64,000 nucleotides of DNA from NCBI RefSeq assembly GCF_017742215.1, contig NZ_JAGHKP010000001.1:124001-188000 (forward strand), in the 5' to 3' direction. Positions 27,014-35,568 of this stretch are shown here, piece after piece. Position numbers and translations under genes: made by a program. The notes beneath the pieces were generated by a model, which was not told the DNA's origin, did not search any database, and saw only the letters and a list, made by a program, of their open reading frames with translations. This DNA is from Chitinophaga chungangae. GTDB taxonomy: Bacteria > Bacteroidota > Bacteroidia > Chitinophagales > Chitinophagaceae. Numbering within the stretch: the first letter of the stretch is position 1; each line of letters starts with the position of its first letter.

Positions 27014-28033
27014 ATGAGAAAGCATGTTTACCATATTATCCTGGTTTATTGCCTCGCGGGCGCTTTGCCGGCTTCCGCGCAAGACCTGCATTTTTCGCAA
27101 TTCTTCAACTCGCCGCTTTCCACCAATCCCGCCAATACCGGGTTTATCCCCGACGGCAACTACCGCCTCGGCATCAATTACCGCAACCAGTGGGCCACCA
27201 TTCCCGTTCCGTATAAAACAATGTCCGCCTTCGGCGACTTCCAGCTGTTCCGCGACCAGCTTACCTATGGCTGGGTAGGCGTGGGCGGCATGATCCTGCG
27301 GGATGTGGCCGGCAGCGGCAACCTCACTTCCACCAAGGCATACGGCTCCGTGGCCTATCACCAGCTGATGGGGCAGAGCAGCCTGCTGAGCGCGGGTTTT
27401 AACGTGGGGTACGCAGACAAAAGGGTAGACCTCACCAAACTGACCTTCGGCAGCCAGTGGAACGGCCAGTTCTTCGATTCGCAGATGTTTTCGGGCGAAC
27501 CTTTCACCGCCGCGTCCGTCGGGTATTTCGACATGCAGGTGGGCATGAATTACGCATATTTCCCGACCGACAATATTTACATCAACGGCGGTTTTTCCGT
27601 GCATCACATCAACACGCCGAAAGAAACCTTTTATGACGGAGACAACAAGATCGACCGCCGTTACATCGGTTTCCTCAACGCCAGCCTCAAACTGAACGAC
27701 AAGGTGATCCTCAACCCCGGGGCGTATTATTCCAGCCAGGCGAAATCCAGCGAGATCATGGCCGGCGCTTACGCCGCCTACAACCTCTCCGGCGACGGCC
27801 ACCAGCAGCTGTTCGGCGGCCTGTATTACCGCTTTGAGGACGCGTACGCCTTCCTCGTGGGATACCAGGTGGCCAATTTCAGGCTGATGTTCAACTACGA
27901 CGTTACCTCCAGCACGCTGGCAGCTGCCAACAGCCGCCAGGGCGCGTACGAGCTGAGCCTCGTTTACATCGGCCTGTACCCCAACAGGAGCTTTTCCAAT
28001 GCCCGCCGGCTGTCGCTCTGCCCGTCTTTTTAA
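27014..28033 (+). CDS. PorP/SprF-family type IX secretion outer-membrane protein
   Basis: The protein (339 residues from the ATG at 27014) has a signal peptide ending SAQ, the family opening DLHFSQFFNSPLSTNPANTGF, then YRNQWATIPVPY and a barrel of alternating strands. It ends SLCPSF. PorP/SprF proteins are 14-strand-like outer-membrane barrels that pair with secreted type B CTD proteins and hold them at the surface. It lies 10 bases after the large PKD/CTD gene, so that protein is its likely partner. A TTG two codons earlier is possible but the ATG is preferred. Confidence 0.9.
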   Translation: MRKHVYHIILVYCLAGALPASAQDLHFSQFFNSPLSTNPANTGFIPDGNYRLGINYRNQWATIPVPYKTMSAFGDFQLFRDQLTYGWVGVGGMILRDVAGSGNLTSTKAYGSVAYHQLMGQSSLLSAGFNVGYADKRVDLTKLTFGSQWNGQFFDSQMFSGEPFTAASVGYFDMQVGMNYAYFPTDNIYINGGFSVHHINTPKETFYDGDNKIDRRYIGFLNASLKLNDKVILNPGAYYSSQAKSSEIMAGAYAAYNLSGDGHQQLFGGLYYRFEDAYAFLVGYQVANFRLMFNYDVTSSTLAAANSRQGAYELSLVYIGLYPNRSFSNARRLSLCPSF

Positions 28034-28083
28034 CCTTTATTTTCTTTTACGCAATAACGGCCCCGGCGCCGCACTTTGTCTTG

Positions 28084-28113
28084 ATAGTTATTCGAAATTG
28101 ATAACTATTTTTG
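28084..28113 (+). promoter_or_regulatory. Promoter with overlapping operator-like inverted repeat before the GlcD-type gene
   Basis: ATAGTTAT (28084-28091) and ATAACTAT (28101-28108) form a perfect 8-base inverted repeat with a 9-base spacer. The right arm overlaps the -7 element TATTTTTG (28106-28113), which ends 4 bases before the ATG at 28118. A regulator bound here would cover the promoter. Confidence 0.5.
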
Positions 28114-28117
28114 CTGC

Positions 28118-29524
28118 ATGAGCATATTCGCCAAAGTAACGCCCGCTCACATCGCCGCGCTGAAGGCCATTGTAGGGGATGCGTTTGTTTTTACCGACGA
28201 AGAGAACATCGAAATATACGCGCACGACGAAACGGAAGATCTGCGTTTTCCGCCGGAGGTGGTCGTAAAACCCGCCACTACCGATGAAGTGAGCCGTATC
28301 ATGCAACTGTGCAACGAAGCTTTGCTGCCCGTAACGCCCAGGGGCGGCGGCACGGGGCTGAGCGGCGGCGCGCTGGCGCAGCATGGCGGCGTATTGCTTT
28401 CCACCGAGAGGCTGAATAAGATCATTGAGATAGACGAACGCAATTTGCAGGTAACCACCGAGCCAGGCGTGATCACGCAGGTATTGCAGGAAGCGGTGCG
28501 CGAAAAAGGATTGTTTTACCCGCCCGACCCGAGCAGCCGCGGCACCTGTTTTATCGGCGGCAACATTGCCGAGAACTCCGGAGGGCCCAAGGCCGTGAAA
28601 TACGGCGTGGTAAAGGATTACGTGCTGAACCTCGAACTGGTGCTGCCCAACGGCGACGTGATCTGGACGGGGGCCAATGTGCTGAAAAACGCGACCGGCT
28701 ACAATCTCACGCAGCTGGTAGTAGGCAGCGAAGGCACGCTGGGCATCGTTACGAAGATCGTTTTAAGGCTCATTCCCATGCCAAAACACGACCTGCTGAT
28801 GCTGGTGCCGTTTAATTCCGCCGAATACGCCTGCGCGGCGGTGAGCGCCATTTTCCGCGCGGGGTACACGCCTTCCGCGCTGGAATTTATGGAAAGGGAC
28901 GCGCTGTTGTGGGTGACGCAGTTTGTAGACAGCAGCATGGTGAAGATCGACGACGAAGTGCAGGCGCACCTGCTGATCGAAGTGGACGGCAACCACCAGG
29001 ATATGCTGTTCCAGGAAATGGAAGCCATTGCGGCGGTTGTGATGGAATTTGGCTGCGGGGAAATTCTTTTTGCAGACAGTCACCAGCAAAAGGAAGAGCT
29101 GTGGAAACTGCGTCGCAGGGTGGCCGAGGCCGTAAAAAGCAACTCCATTTATAAAGAAGAAGATACGGTGGTGCCGCGCGCGGAACTGCCTTTGCTGCTC
29201 AACGGCGTAAAGGCCATCGGCAAGCGGTATGGTTTTACGTCCGTTTGTTACGGGCATGCCGGCGACGGCAACCTGCATGTGAACATCATCAAAGGGGATA
29301 TGAGCGACGAAGCCTGGAACGGCACGCTGAAAGACGGCATCCGCGAGATCTTCGAGCTGGTGAAAAGACTGGGAGGCACTATTTCCGGCGAGCACGGCAT
29401 AGGGCTGGTGCAGAAGGACTATATGGAGATCATATTCAGCCGGCAGCAGCTGCTGCTCATGAAACAGATCAAACAGGTGTTTGACCCGAACAATATTCTC
29501 AATGCGGGAAAAATATTCGACTGA
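28118..29524 (+). CDS. FAD-linked 2-hydroxyacid oxidase/dehydrogenase (GlcD-type)
   Basis: The 468-residue protein has the PCMH-type FAD-binding domain (PVTPRGGGTGLSGGA, then YPPDPSSRGTCFIGGNIAENSGGP, VVGSEGTLGIVT) and the C-terminal FAD-oxidase domain (CYGHAGDGNLHVN, SGEHGIGLVQK). These match the D-lactate dehydrogenase/glycolate oxidase GlcD subunit family. It oxidises a D-2-hydroxyacid to the ketoacid, passing electrons to another acceptor. No GlcE/GlcF genes adjoin it, so a stand-alone D-lactate dehydrogenase is as likely as glycolate oxidase. Its promoter carries an inverted repeat. Confidence 0.86.
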   Translation: MSIFAKVTPAHIAALKAIVGDAFVFTDEENIEIYAHDETEDLRFPPEVVVKPATTDEVSRIMQLCNEALLPVTPRGGGTGLSGGALAQHGGVLLSTERLNKIIEIDERNLQVTTEPGVITQVLQEAVREKGLFYPPDPSSRGTCFIGGNIAENSGGPKAVKYGVVKDYVLNLELVLPNGDVIWTGANVLKNATGYNLTQLVVGSEGTLGIVTKIVLRLIPMPKHDLLMLVPFNSAEYACAAVSAIFRAGYTPSALEFMERDALLWVTQFVDSSMVKIDDEVQAHLLIEVDGNHQDMLFQEMEAIAAVVMEFGCGEILFADSHQQKEELWKLRRRVAEAVKSNSIYKEEDTVVPRAELPLLLNGVKAIGKRYGFTSVCYGHAGDGNLHVNIIKGDMSDEAWNGTLKDGIREIFELVKRLGGTISGEHGIGLVQKDYMEIIFSRQQLLLMKQIKQVFDPNNILNAGKIFD

Positions 29525-29604
29525 CCGGTAAGATAATCGCATAAAGAAACGTTAATGCGTATGGCAGACCGGCGAAAAACAAATAATTTAGCGGGTAATA
29601 AAAA

Positions 29605-30192
29605 ATGATCATGAAACGTATATACCTGGCCGTTATCCTGATGATATGCGCGAATGCCGCATCCGCGCAATCCTATAAAACAGATACCGCGCGCGGCTTC
29701 GATCCCAGCCGGTTGATGGTGGGCGGCAGCTTTGGTATGGCGTTTGGCGATTATGCGCTGGTGAACATCTCGCCGATCGTCGGTTATCGTTTTTCTCCCA
29801 TGTTCGCGGGCGGCGTTGCGCTGAACGCACAGCTGTCCTGGGAAAAACTGAGGGACTATAACAGCGGCGAAATTTATGCCCGTTATAATTACACCATGTT
29901 CGGCGGCGGGCTTTGGGGAAGATTTTATCCCATCCAGCAATTATTCCTCCAGGCACAGCCCGAATACAACAGCATCGGCGAAAAATTCAGGGATTATACG
30001 GCAGACCCGGTGACCACCACCAAAAGCCGCTATGGCGCGCCCAGCCTGCTGCTAGGCGGCGGTTACGCGCAACCCATCGGCATGGGCAACTCCGCTTTCG
30101 TGATCATGATCCTGTACGATGTATTGCAGGACGACCGCTCTCCCTACCGCAACCGCCCCGTACTCTCCGCGGGCGTCAACCTCGGGTTCTGA
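29605..30192 (+). CDS. Small outer-membrane beta-barrel protein
   Basis: The 195-residue protein has a signal peptide (about 1-21, cleavage after SAQ) and a mature chain of alternating amphipathic strands rich in Gly, Tyr and Phe (LMVGGSFGMAFGDYALVNISP, interrupted by short turns), ending VLSAGVNLGF with a terminal phenylalanine, as in barrel proteins inserted by BamA. The OmpA/porin-type small-barrel family is likely; no specific function is claimed. The ATG at 29611 is an equally good start. Confidence 0.72.
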   Translation: MIMKRIYLAVILMICANAASAQSYKTDTARGFDPSRLMVGGSFGMAFGDYALVNISPIVGYRFSPMFAGGVALNAQLSWEKLRDYNSGEIYARYNYTMFGGGLWGRFYPIQQLFLQAQPEYNSIGEKFRDYTADPVTTTKSRYGAPSLLLGGGYAQPIGMGNSAFVIMILYDVLQDDRSPYRNRPVLSAGVNLGF

Positions 30193-30445
30193 TCTTTTCA
30201 ACCTCCTCTTTTCCAGGCTGCTTGTATATAATAACTAAACAATTATTTACACATACTGCTATGCTGCGTCAAACAGACGTAGGCCCTTTCGTTCGGCCCC
30301 GCGCGCAACGTACCCGCGACTTTTTAAAATTCTCTAAATACGTTTCACGCCGTAAAGACGGCTTTCCAGCTGCCTTTTTTGTGCTTTTTCTAGCCTGAAA
30401 TCCCTATTTTTAGTTTTATTCTAATGTTTACGTCAAAATCTGTAC
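30193..30445 (+). other. Longest gap: small hairpin, no supported gene
   Basis: The 253-base gap contains a short GCCGT-AAAG-ACGGC hairpin (30349-30362), an AT-rich end with TATTTTTA near 30403, one mismatch from TAnnTTTG, and a 45-codon open frame (30261-30398) that I do not support as a gene. A promoter for the symporter gene is likely here but not pinned down. Confidence 0.3.
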
Positions 30446-31951
30446 ATGGCACCTGACCAGAACCAGTTCATGTCGCCTGGGATATTTATCGTTTTTATCG
30501 CCAGCTACTTTTTCCTCTTATTGCTTATCTCTTACCTGACCACGCGAAAGGCGGATGCACAATCGTATTTCATCGGCAATAAAAATTCCGTGTGGTATCT
30601 CGTGGCCATCGGTATGATCAGCGATTCACTCTCCGGCGTTACGTTTATTTCCGTGCCGGGAAAAGTAGAGGTTAGTTCGTTTTCTTACCTGCAAACCATT
30701 CTCGGTTATATTCTCGGGTATGTGATCATTGCGGCGGTGCTGCTGCCTTTGTATTACAACCGCAATCTCACGTCCATCTACACGTACCTGCAACAGCGTT
30801 TCGGCCCCATCACGCAAAAAACCGGCGCGGTGTTCTTTATTTTGTCGCGGCTCGTGGGCGCGGCGGCGCGTTTGTTTCTCGTGGCGGGCGTGCTGCAATT
30901 GTTCGTGTTCGATTATTACAACGTTCCTTTTGCATTGTCCGTTTCCATCATGATCGCGCTGATGCTGGTGTATACCTACCGCGGCGGCATTAAAACGCTG
31001 GTGTGGACAGACGCGATGCAATCCACGTTTTTATTGCTGGCGGTAGTGCTCACCATCGTGGTGATCTGTTCCGACCTCAACTGGAACGTGGGCGACCTTA
31101 TCAGCAACGTGGCGAGCAACCCGAGATCAAAAACATTTTTCTGGGACTGGAAAGCATCCAACTTTTTCCCGAAGGAATTTTTCGGCGGCATGATGATAGC
31201 CGTTACCATGACGGGCCTGGACCAGAACATGATGCAGAAGAACCTGAGCTGCCGTTCGCTGGGCGAGGCGCAGAAAAATATTTATTCCTTTAGCATCATG
31301 CAGCTGGTGGTGAACGTTTTTTTCCTCAGCCTCGGCGTGCTGCTGTATGAATACATGAGCGCAAACGCCCTGCAGGTCCCGCTGGGCGCCGATGGCAGGA
31401 AACTCACCGACCAGGTGTTCCCCCTGCTGGCGCTTACGCAGCTCGGTACTTTCGCCAGCATTATTTTTATCGTGGGGCTTACGGCGGCAACGTTTTCCAG
31501 TGCAGACAGCGTGCTCACCACACTTACGACTTCTTTTTACATCGATATTCTCGGTCAACCCACCGAAGGCATGGACACGCAGAAGAAACGCCTCCGGAAC
31601 ATCATACATGTTTGCTGCGCGATCGCCTTGCTGCTCACGATCCTTTTATTCAAAGCATTCAACGAAAGCGCGGTGATAGACACGGTGCTGTTTCTCGCAA
31701 CCATCACGTACGGGCCAATGCTGGGGCTGTTTGCCTTCGGTATCCTGAACAAACGGCCCATCGTGGATTACGGCTCGGTGATCGTATGCGTGATATCGCC
31801 CGTCCTTTGTTTTATCCTGTCAAAATATTCGACGGAGTGGCTGGGCGGTTATAAATTCGGCAATGAATTGCTGATCGTGAACGGCCTGTTTACGTATATC
31901 GGTCTGTGGTTGTTCTCCAAAAACAAAGCAGCCTTACAGCCGTTGCAGTAA
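30446..31951 (+). CDS. Sodium:solute symporter (SSS family)
   Basis: The 501-residue protein is a 13-helix-type transporter. Family features are FIGNKNSVWYLVAIGMISDSLSGVTF early in the chain, YTYRGGIKTLVWTDAMQ in the middle, and TFSSADSVLTTLTTSF near residue 350. SSS proteins couple Na+ entry to uptake of sugars, amino acids, nucleosides or other small solutes; the substrate cannot be told here. An alternative ATG at 30470 is eight codons in. It is followed after 35 bases by a LOG-family gene. Confidence 0.87.
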   Translation: MAPDQNQFMSPGIFIVFIASYFFLLLLISYLTTRKADAQSYFIGNKNSVWYLVAIGMISDSLSGVTFISVPGKVEVSSFSYLQTILGYILGYVIIAAVLLPLYYNRNLTSIYTYLQQRFGPITQKTGAVFFILSRLVGAAARLFLVAGVLQLFVFDYYNVPFALSVSIMIALMLVYTYRGGIKTLVWTDAMQSTFLLLAVVLTIVVICSDLNWNVGDLISNVASNPRSKTFFWDWKASNFFPKEFFGGMMIAVTMTGLDQNMMQKNLSCRSLGEAQKNIYSFSIMQLVVNVFFLSLGVLLYEYMSANALQVPLGADGRKLTDQVFPLLALTQLGTFASIIFIVGLTAATFSSADSVLTTLTTSFYIDILGQPTEGMDTQKKRLRNIIHVCCAIALLLTILLFKAFNESAVIDTVLFLATITYGPMLGLFAFGILNKRPIVDYGSVIVCVISPVLCFILSKYSTEWLGGYKFGNELLIVNGLFTYIGLWLFSKNKAALQPLQ

Positions 31952-31986
31952 AATTGTGTAGATTGTAAAACAAAACTGAACAGCAG

Positions 31987-32685
31987 ATGAATGATATGTT
32001 AAAGAACCTGCAGATGCGGGACTGGACGGAAACCAAAGCCCACTCAAGCTGGCAGATATTCAAGATCATGGCGGAATTTGTGGAAGGGTTCGAAGCGCTG
32101 GCAAAGATCGGCCCCTGTATTTCGGTGTTCGGCTCGGCCCGTACGCGCGAAGGCAATCCTTATTACGAACTGGCCTGCGATATTGCGTGCCGGCTTGCGC
32201 AGGACGGTTTCGGCATCATTTCCGGTGGAGGCCCCGGCATTATGGAAGCGGCCAACAGAGGCGCGCAGAAAGCAAAAGGCAAAAGCGTGGGGCTCAATAT
32301 CCAATTGCCGCATGAACAATACGCCAATCCTTTCCTGGACAACGACAAAAATCTCCACTTCGATTATTTTTTCGTGCGCAAAGTGATGTTCGCAAAATAT
32401 TCGCAGGGCTTTGTGATGATGCCCGGCGGTTTCGGCACGATGGACGAATTTTTCGAAGTAGCCACCCTCATCCAGACGAAAAAAATGACGGAAACGCCGC
32501 TGGTATTGGTCGGCAGACAATACTGGAGCGGTTTGCTGAGCTGGATAGACGAGGTGATGATGAAAAAAGAAAGCAACATTCACCCCGAAGACCTCGACCT
32601 GCTGAAGGTATTTGATACGGCAGACGAAGTGGTGGAATATTTCCGGGTGTTTTATACCACCAATAAACTCCGCCCCAACTTTTAG
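31987..32685 (+). CDS. LOG-family protein (TIGR00730 type, nucleotide phosphoribohydrolase)
   Basis: The 232-residue protein has the Rossmann-like lysine-decarboxylase-fold signature: ISVFGSAR, GIISGGGPGIMEAANRGA (GGGPGIMEA at 80-88) and PGGFGTMDE (146-154). This PGGxGTxxE motif marks LOG-type 5'-monophosphate phosphoribohydrolases, which release the base from nucleoside monophosphates such as cytokinin ribotides. The physiological substrate in bacteria is usually unclear. It may share a transcript with the symporter. Confidence 0.87.
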   Translation: MNDMLKNLQMRDWTETKAHSSWQIFKIMAEFVEGFEALAKIGPCISVFGSARTREGNPYYELACDIACRLAQDGFGIISGGGPGIMEAANRGAQKAKGKSVGLNIQLPHEQYANPFLDNDKNLHFDYFFVRKVMFAKYSQGFVMMPGGFGTMDEFFEVATLIQTKKMTETPLVLVGRQYWSGLLSWIDEVMMKKESNIHPEDLDLLKVFDTADEVVEYFRVFYTTNKLRPNF

Positions 32686-32831
32686 TATTATTCCATTAAC
32701 ATATACGTATGGATGATATTTATCCAGTGTAAAAAAATTAAATACATTTATAAAGTCACAGCCTATAGCGGACCATTATAAGATGTTATATGGTCAATAG
32801 TTGTGTCTTTTAATGGTTAACATGGGGTAAA

Positions 32832-32855
32832 GAGCCTGATAGTACTATCAGGCTC
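32832..32855 (+). promoter_or_regulatory. Perfect 24-base palindrome just upstream of a promoter
   Basis: A GAGCCTGATA arm, GTAC centre and TATCAGGCTC arm form a perfect palindrome in the AT-rich 220-base gap 32686-32905. It ends 6 bases before the -33 element of the O-methyltransferase promoter. It could be the terminator of the LOG gene or a regulator site. There is no long T-run after it. Confidence 0.55.
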
Positions 32856-32861
32856 GATTTG

Positions 32862-32892
32862 TTTGAGGCTGACTGATAATTGCTTAGGTTTG
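32862..32892 (+). promoter_or_regulatory. Consensus Bacteroidota promoter (TTTG-N19-TAGGTTTG)
   Basis: TTTG at 32862-32865 and TAGGTTTG at 32885-32892 are spaced by exactly 19 bases, a full match to the housekeeping sigma consensus of the phylum. The ATG at 32906 is 13 bases downstream, so the leader would be very short. Confidence 0.8.
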
Positions 32893-32905
32893 CAAAAAAA
32901 AAGGA

Positions 32906-33547
32906 ATGGAGGTAATATCACGGGATATTCAGGCGTTTGCAGAGAAGTATACTGCTCCGGAACCGGAGCTGCTGTATCGTTTGCACCGTGAAACTTACCT
33001 GAAGGCAGACCAGCCGCACATGCTGAGCGGCCACGTACAGGGCCGTTTTTTAACGATGGTAAGCCAGATGCTGCGCCCGCGGCGCATCCTGGAGATCGGC
33101 ACTTATACCGGTTATTCCGCGATCTGCCTTGCGCAGGGCCTTGCTGAAGACGGGCATCTGCATACGATAGACATCAACGAAGAGCTGGAAGAAATGAGCA
33201 GCCGTTATATCGCCGAAGCCGGTTTCAGCGCGCGCATTACGCAGCATACCGGCAGAGCGGCGGAGATCATCCCGCAGCTGAACGAAACGTTCGACCTCGT
33301 GTTTATCGATGCGGACAAAGCAGGTTACAACGGGTATTACGACCTGGTGTGGGAGAAGCTGAGGCCGGGAGGATTTATGCTGGCAGACAATGTGCTGTAT
33401 CACGGCGAAGTAGTGCTGGCGGAAGAAGAACAAAGCAACAACGCCAAAGCCATGATCGGCTTTTGCGAAAAAGCGGTGGCAGACGGTCGCGCCGAAACAC
33501 TGCTGCTTACCCTGCGGGACGGTGTGCTGCTGATCCGCAAGAAGTAA
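32906..33547 (+). CDS. Class I SAM-dependent O-methyltransferase
   Basis: The 213-residue protein matches the catechol/caffeoyl-CoA O-methyltransferase-like family: motif I ILEIGTYTGYSA (61-72), TIDINEE (acidic ribose ligand), and VFIDADKAGY followed by PGGFMLADNVLYHG with metal-binding-type Asp/Asn residues. It should methylate a hydroxyl group of a small molecule with Mg2+ help; the substrate is unknown. It has its own consensus promoter and is followed after 36 bases by the glucosaminidase gene. Confidence 0.88.
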   Translation: MEVISRDIQAFAEKYTAPEPELLYRLHRETYLKADQPHMLSGHVQGRFLTMVSQMLRPRRILEIGTYTGYSAICLAQGLAEDGHLHTIDINEELEEMSSRYIAEAGFSARITQHTGRAAEIIPQLNETFDLVFIDADKAGYNGYYDLVWEKLRPGGFMLADNVLYHGEVVLAEEEQSNNAKAMIGFCEKAVADGRAETLLLTLRDGVLLIRKK

Positions 33548-33583
33548 GCCCGAAGAACAAGACCCATTAAATTCGACATATAC

Positions 33584-34951
33584 ATGCAAGTAAAGTCATA
33601 CTGCCTGGCCATCTGTTTGCTGGTATGCGTTGTTGTAAGTGCAGCCGCTCAGAGCATGAGCACCACACAGTACATCGATACGTACAAAAACATCGCCATG
33701 GAAGAGATGCGCCGCTCAGGCGTGCCTGCCGCCATCAAGCTCGCGCAGGGCATTCTCGAAACCCAGTCCGGCAACGGCTGGCTGGTGCTCAACAGCAACA
33801 ATCACTTTGGCATCAAATGTAAGAACAACTGGGCCGGTCAAAGCGTGAACTACGACGACGACGAGCGCCAGGAATGTTTCCGCAAATACAATTCCCCGCT
33901 GGAATCCTATAAAGACCATTCCGAGTTCCTGCGCAACAATCCCCGTTACAAATTCCTGTTCGACCTCAACCCGGAAGATTATAAAGCCTGGGCTTACGGC
34001 CTGAAAACAGCGGGTTACGCCACAGACAGGAATTACCCGCAACGGCTCATCAACATCATCGAAACTTACCAGCTCGCGCAATACAACACCATCGCGATGG
34101 GCAAACAGCCGATCCCCGCAAGCCCATCGCTGGCGGGCGACCCCGGCTCATACGAACCGGTAAGGCCGGCGGGCAACACCGCCGTGATCACACCGGCGCC
34201 CGCTGCCAAAAAATACCCGGTGAACACCGAGTTCCGCATCAACAATCGCAAAGTAATATTTGTTAGGGAAGGAACGGCGCTGATCCAGCTCGCCAGTCAG
34301 TACGACATCCGCCTCAGCTCGCTGCTTAAATACAACGACCTTGCGAAAGACGTTCCGCTACTTGAAAAAGACATGCTGATCTTCCTGCAAAGCAAAAGCA
34401 AACGCGGCCAGAACGATTATCACATCGTAGCTCCCGGCGAAACGCTGCACGACATTGCGCAGGCTGAAGGCGTGCAGATGCGCTGGCTCCGCAAACGCAA
34501 TAAACTCGAAGAAGGCGACCAACCCGCCGCCGGCGAAAGAGTGGCGCTGGACGGGTACGCATCTTCCAAACCGCGCCTGGGCAGCAATTCCGTAGCGAAA
34601 GTAGACGAACATAAAGACCTGGAGCCGAAAAAGATCATCAAAGACATCAAGGAAGAGATCGCGAAAGCCACCGCGGCCGCCGCAGAGCCTGCCGCTCCCG
34701 CAGTTCCCGCAAACACTGCACCGCGCGGTACGGAAAAACCATCCGGGGGCATTCCGCCCGAAATGGTGGAAGACCTGAAAAAAGTAGGCACCGTAACGCC
34801 CGCCGGCTCGCAATACCATACCGTAACGGAAAAAGAAACGCTGTACAGCATTTCACGCAGGTACAACATTACCGTGGCGCAGCTGCAGCAATGGAACAAC
34901 CTGCAGGACAACGGCATCAGGATCGGGCAGCAGCTCCTGGTGCGCAAATAA
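33584..34951 (+). CDS. Secreted glucosaminidase (GH73-type) with LysM repeats
   Basis: The 455-residue protein has a signal peptide (about 1-23, ending AAAQ), a glucosaminidase domain (about 28-175) with LAQGILETQSGNG where E59 is the expected catalytic acid and NNHFGIKCKNNW, then three LysM-like modules (about 222-266, 278-320 and 407-453), the last ending GIRIGQQLLVRK. An Ala/Pro-rich linker with many lysines lies at about 345-400. It should cut the glycan strands of peptidoglycan, with the LysM modules holding it on the wall, in cell separation or growth. The hpt gene follows 4 bases after its stop. Confidence 0.9.
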   Translation: MQVKSYCLAICLLVCVVVSAAAQSMSTTQYIDTYKNIAMEEMRRSGVPAAIKLAQGILETQSGNGWLVLNSNNHFGIKCKNNWAGQSVNYDDDERQECFRKYNSPLESYKDHSEFLRNNPRYKFLFDLNPEDYKAWAYGLKTAGYATDRNYPQRLINIIETYQLAQYNTIAMGKQPIPASPSLAGDPGSYEPVRPAGNTAVITPAPAAKKYPVNTEFRINNRKVIFVREGTALIQLASQYDIRLSSLLKYNDLAKDVPLLEKDMLIFLQSKSKRGQNDYHIVAPGETLHDIAQAEGVQMRWLRKRNKLEEGDQPAAGERVALDGYASSKPRLGSNSVAKVDEHKDLEPKKIIKDIKEEIAKATAAAAEPAAPAVPANTAPRGTEKPSGGIPPEMVEDLKKVGTVTPAGSQYHTVTEKETLYSISRRYNITVAQLQQWNNLQDNGIRIGQQLLVRK

Positions 34952-34955
34952 TTCA

Positions 34956-35498
34956 ATGCAAAAAACGATGATACAGGTACACGACAAAAACTTCATCCCC
35001 TTCATCGGCGAAGCCGAATTGCAGGCGCGCGTGAAAGAAATGGCGCAGCAGCTCAGTCACGACCTGCGCGGCGAACGGCCGCTGTTCATCGGCATCCTCA
35101 ACGGTTCGTTCATGTTCGCCGCCGATATCTTTAAATACCTGGACATCGAGGCGGAAATATCGTTCATCAAACTCGCGTCTTACAAAGGCACCAAAAGCAC
35201 CGGCAACGTGATCACCGCCATCGGGCTGGAAGAAGACCTGTTCGGCCGCACCGTGGTGATCGTGGAAGATATCGTAGACACGGGCAAAACCCTCAGCCAG
35301 TTCCTGCCGCAACTGGAGCATCAGCAGCCGAAGAAGATGATGGTCGTTTCGCTGCTGCATAAACCCGAGGCCACTACCCACCCCGTCAAGATCGACTATC
35401 TCGGTTTTTCCGTGCCGGACAAATTCCTGCTGGGCTACGGCCTCGATTACGACGGCCTGGGCCGCAACCTGCCGGAAATATACCAGCTGGCAGACTAA
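34956..35498 (+). CDS. hpt: Hypoxanthine phosphoribosyltransferase
   Basis: The 180-residue protein has the type I PRTase PRPP loop VVIVEDIVDTGKTL (about 100-113), the ILNGSFMFAADI segment, SYKGTKSTG and the C-terminal VPDKFLLGYGLDYDGLGRNLP that is characteristic of Hpt. It salvages hypoxanthine and often guanine to the nucleotide using PRPP. It lies 4 bases behind the glucosaminidase gene, so the two are probably co-transcribed. It has the usual length. Confidence 0.94.
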   Translation: MQKTMIQVHDKNFIPFIGEAELQARVKEMAQQLSHDLRGERPLFIGILNGSFMFAADIFKYLDIEAEISFIKLASYKGTKSTGNVITAIGLEEDLFGRTVVIVEDIVDTGKTLSQFLPQLEHQQPKKMMVVSLLHKPEATTHPVKIDYLGFSVPDKFLLGYGLDYDGLGRNLPEIYQLAD

Positions 35499-35568
35499 AT
35501 TTTAGCCGGACGCACCAACTGATTAAATATTTTCCTAATTTTAGGATATTGTATATAATTTAATCATT

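Noticed and set aside
30261..30398. 45-codon open frame after the small barrel gene
   Set aside because: No clear start signal or family, Arg/Phe-rich composition, and it overlaps a hairpin-like repeat. It may be chance.
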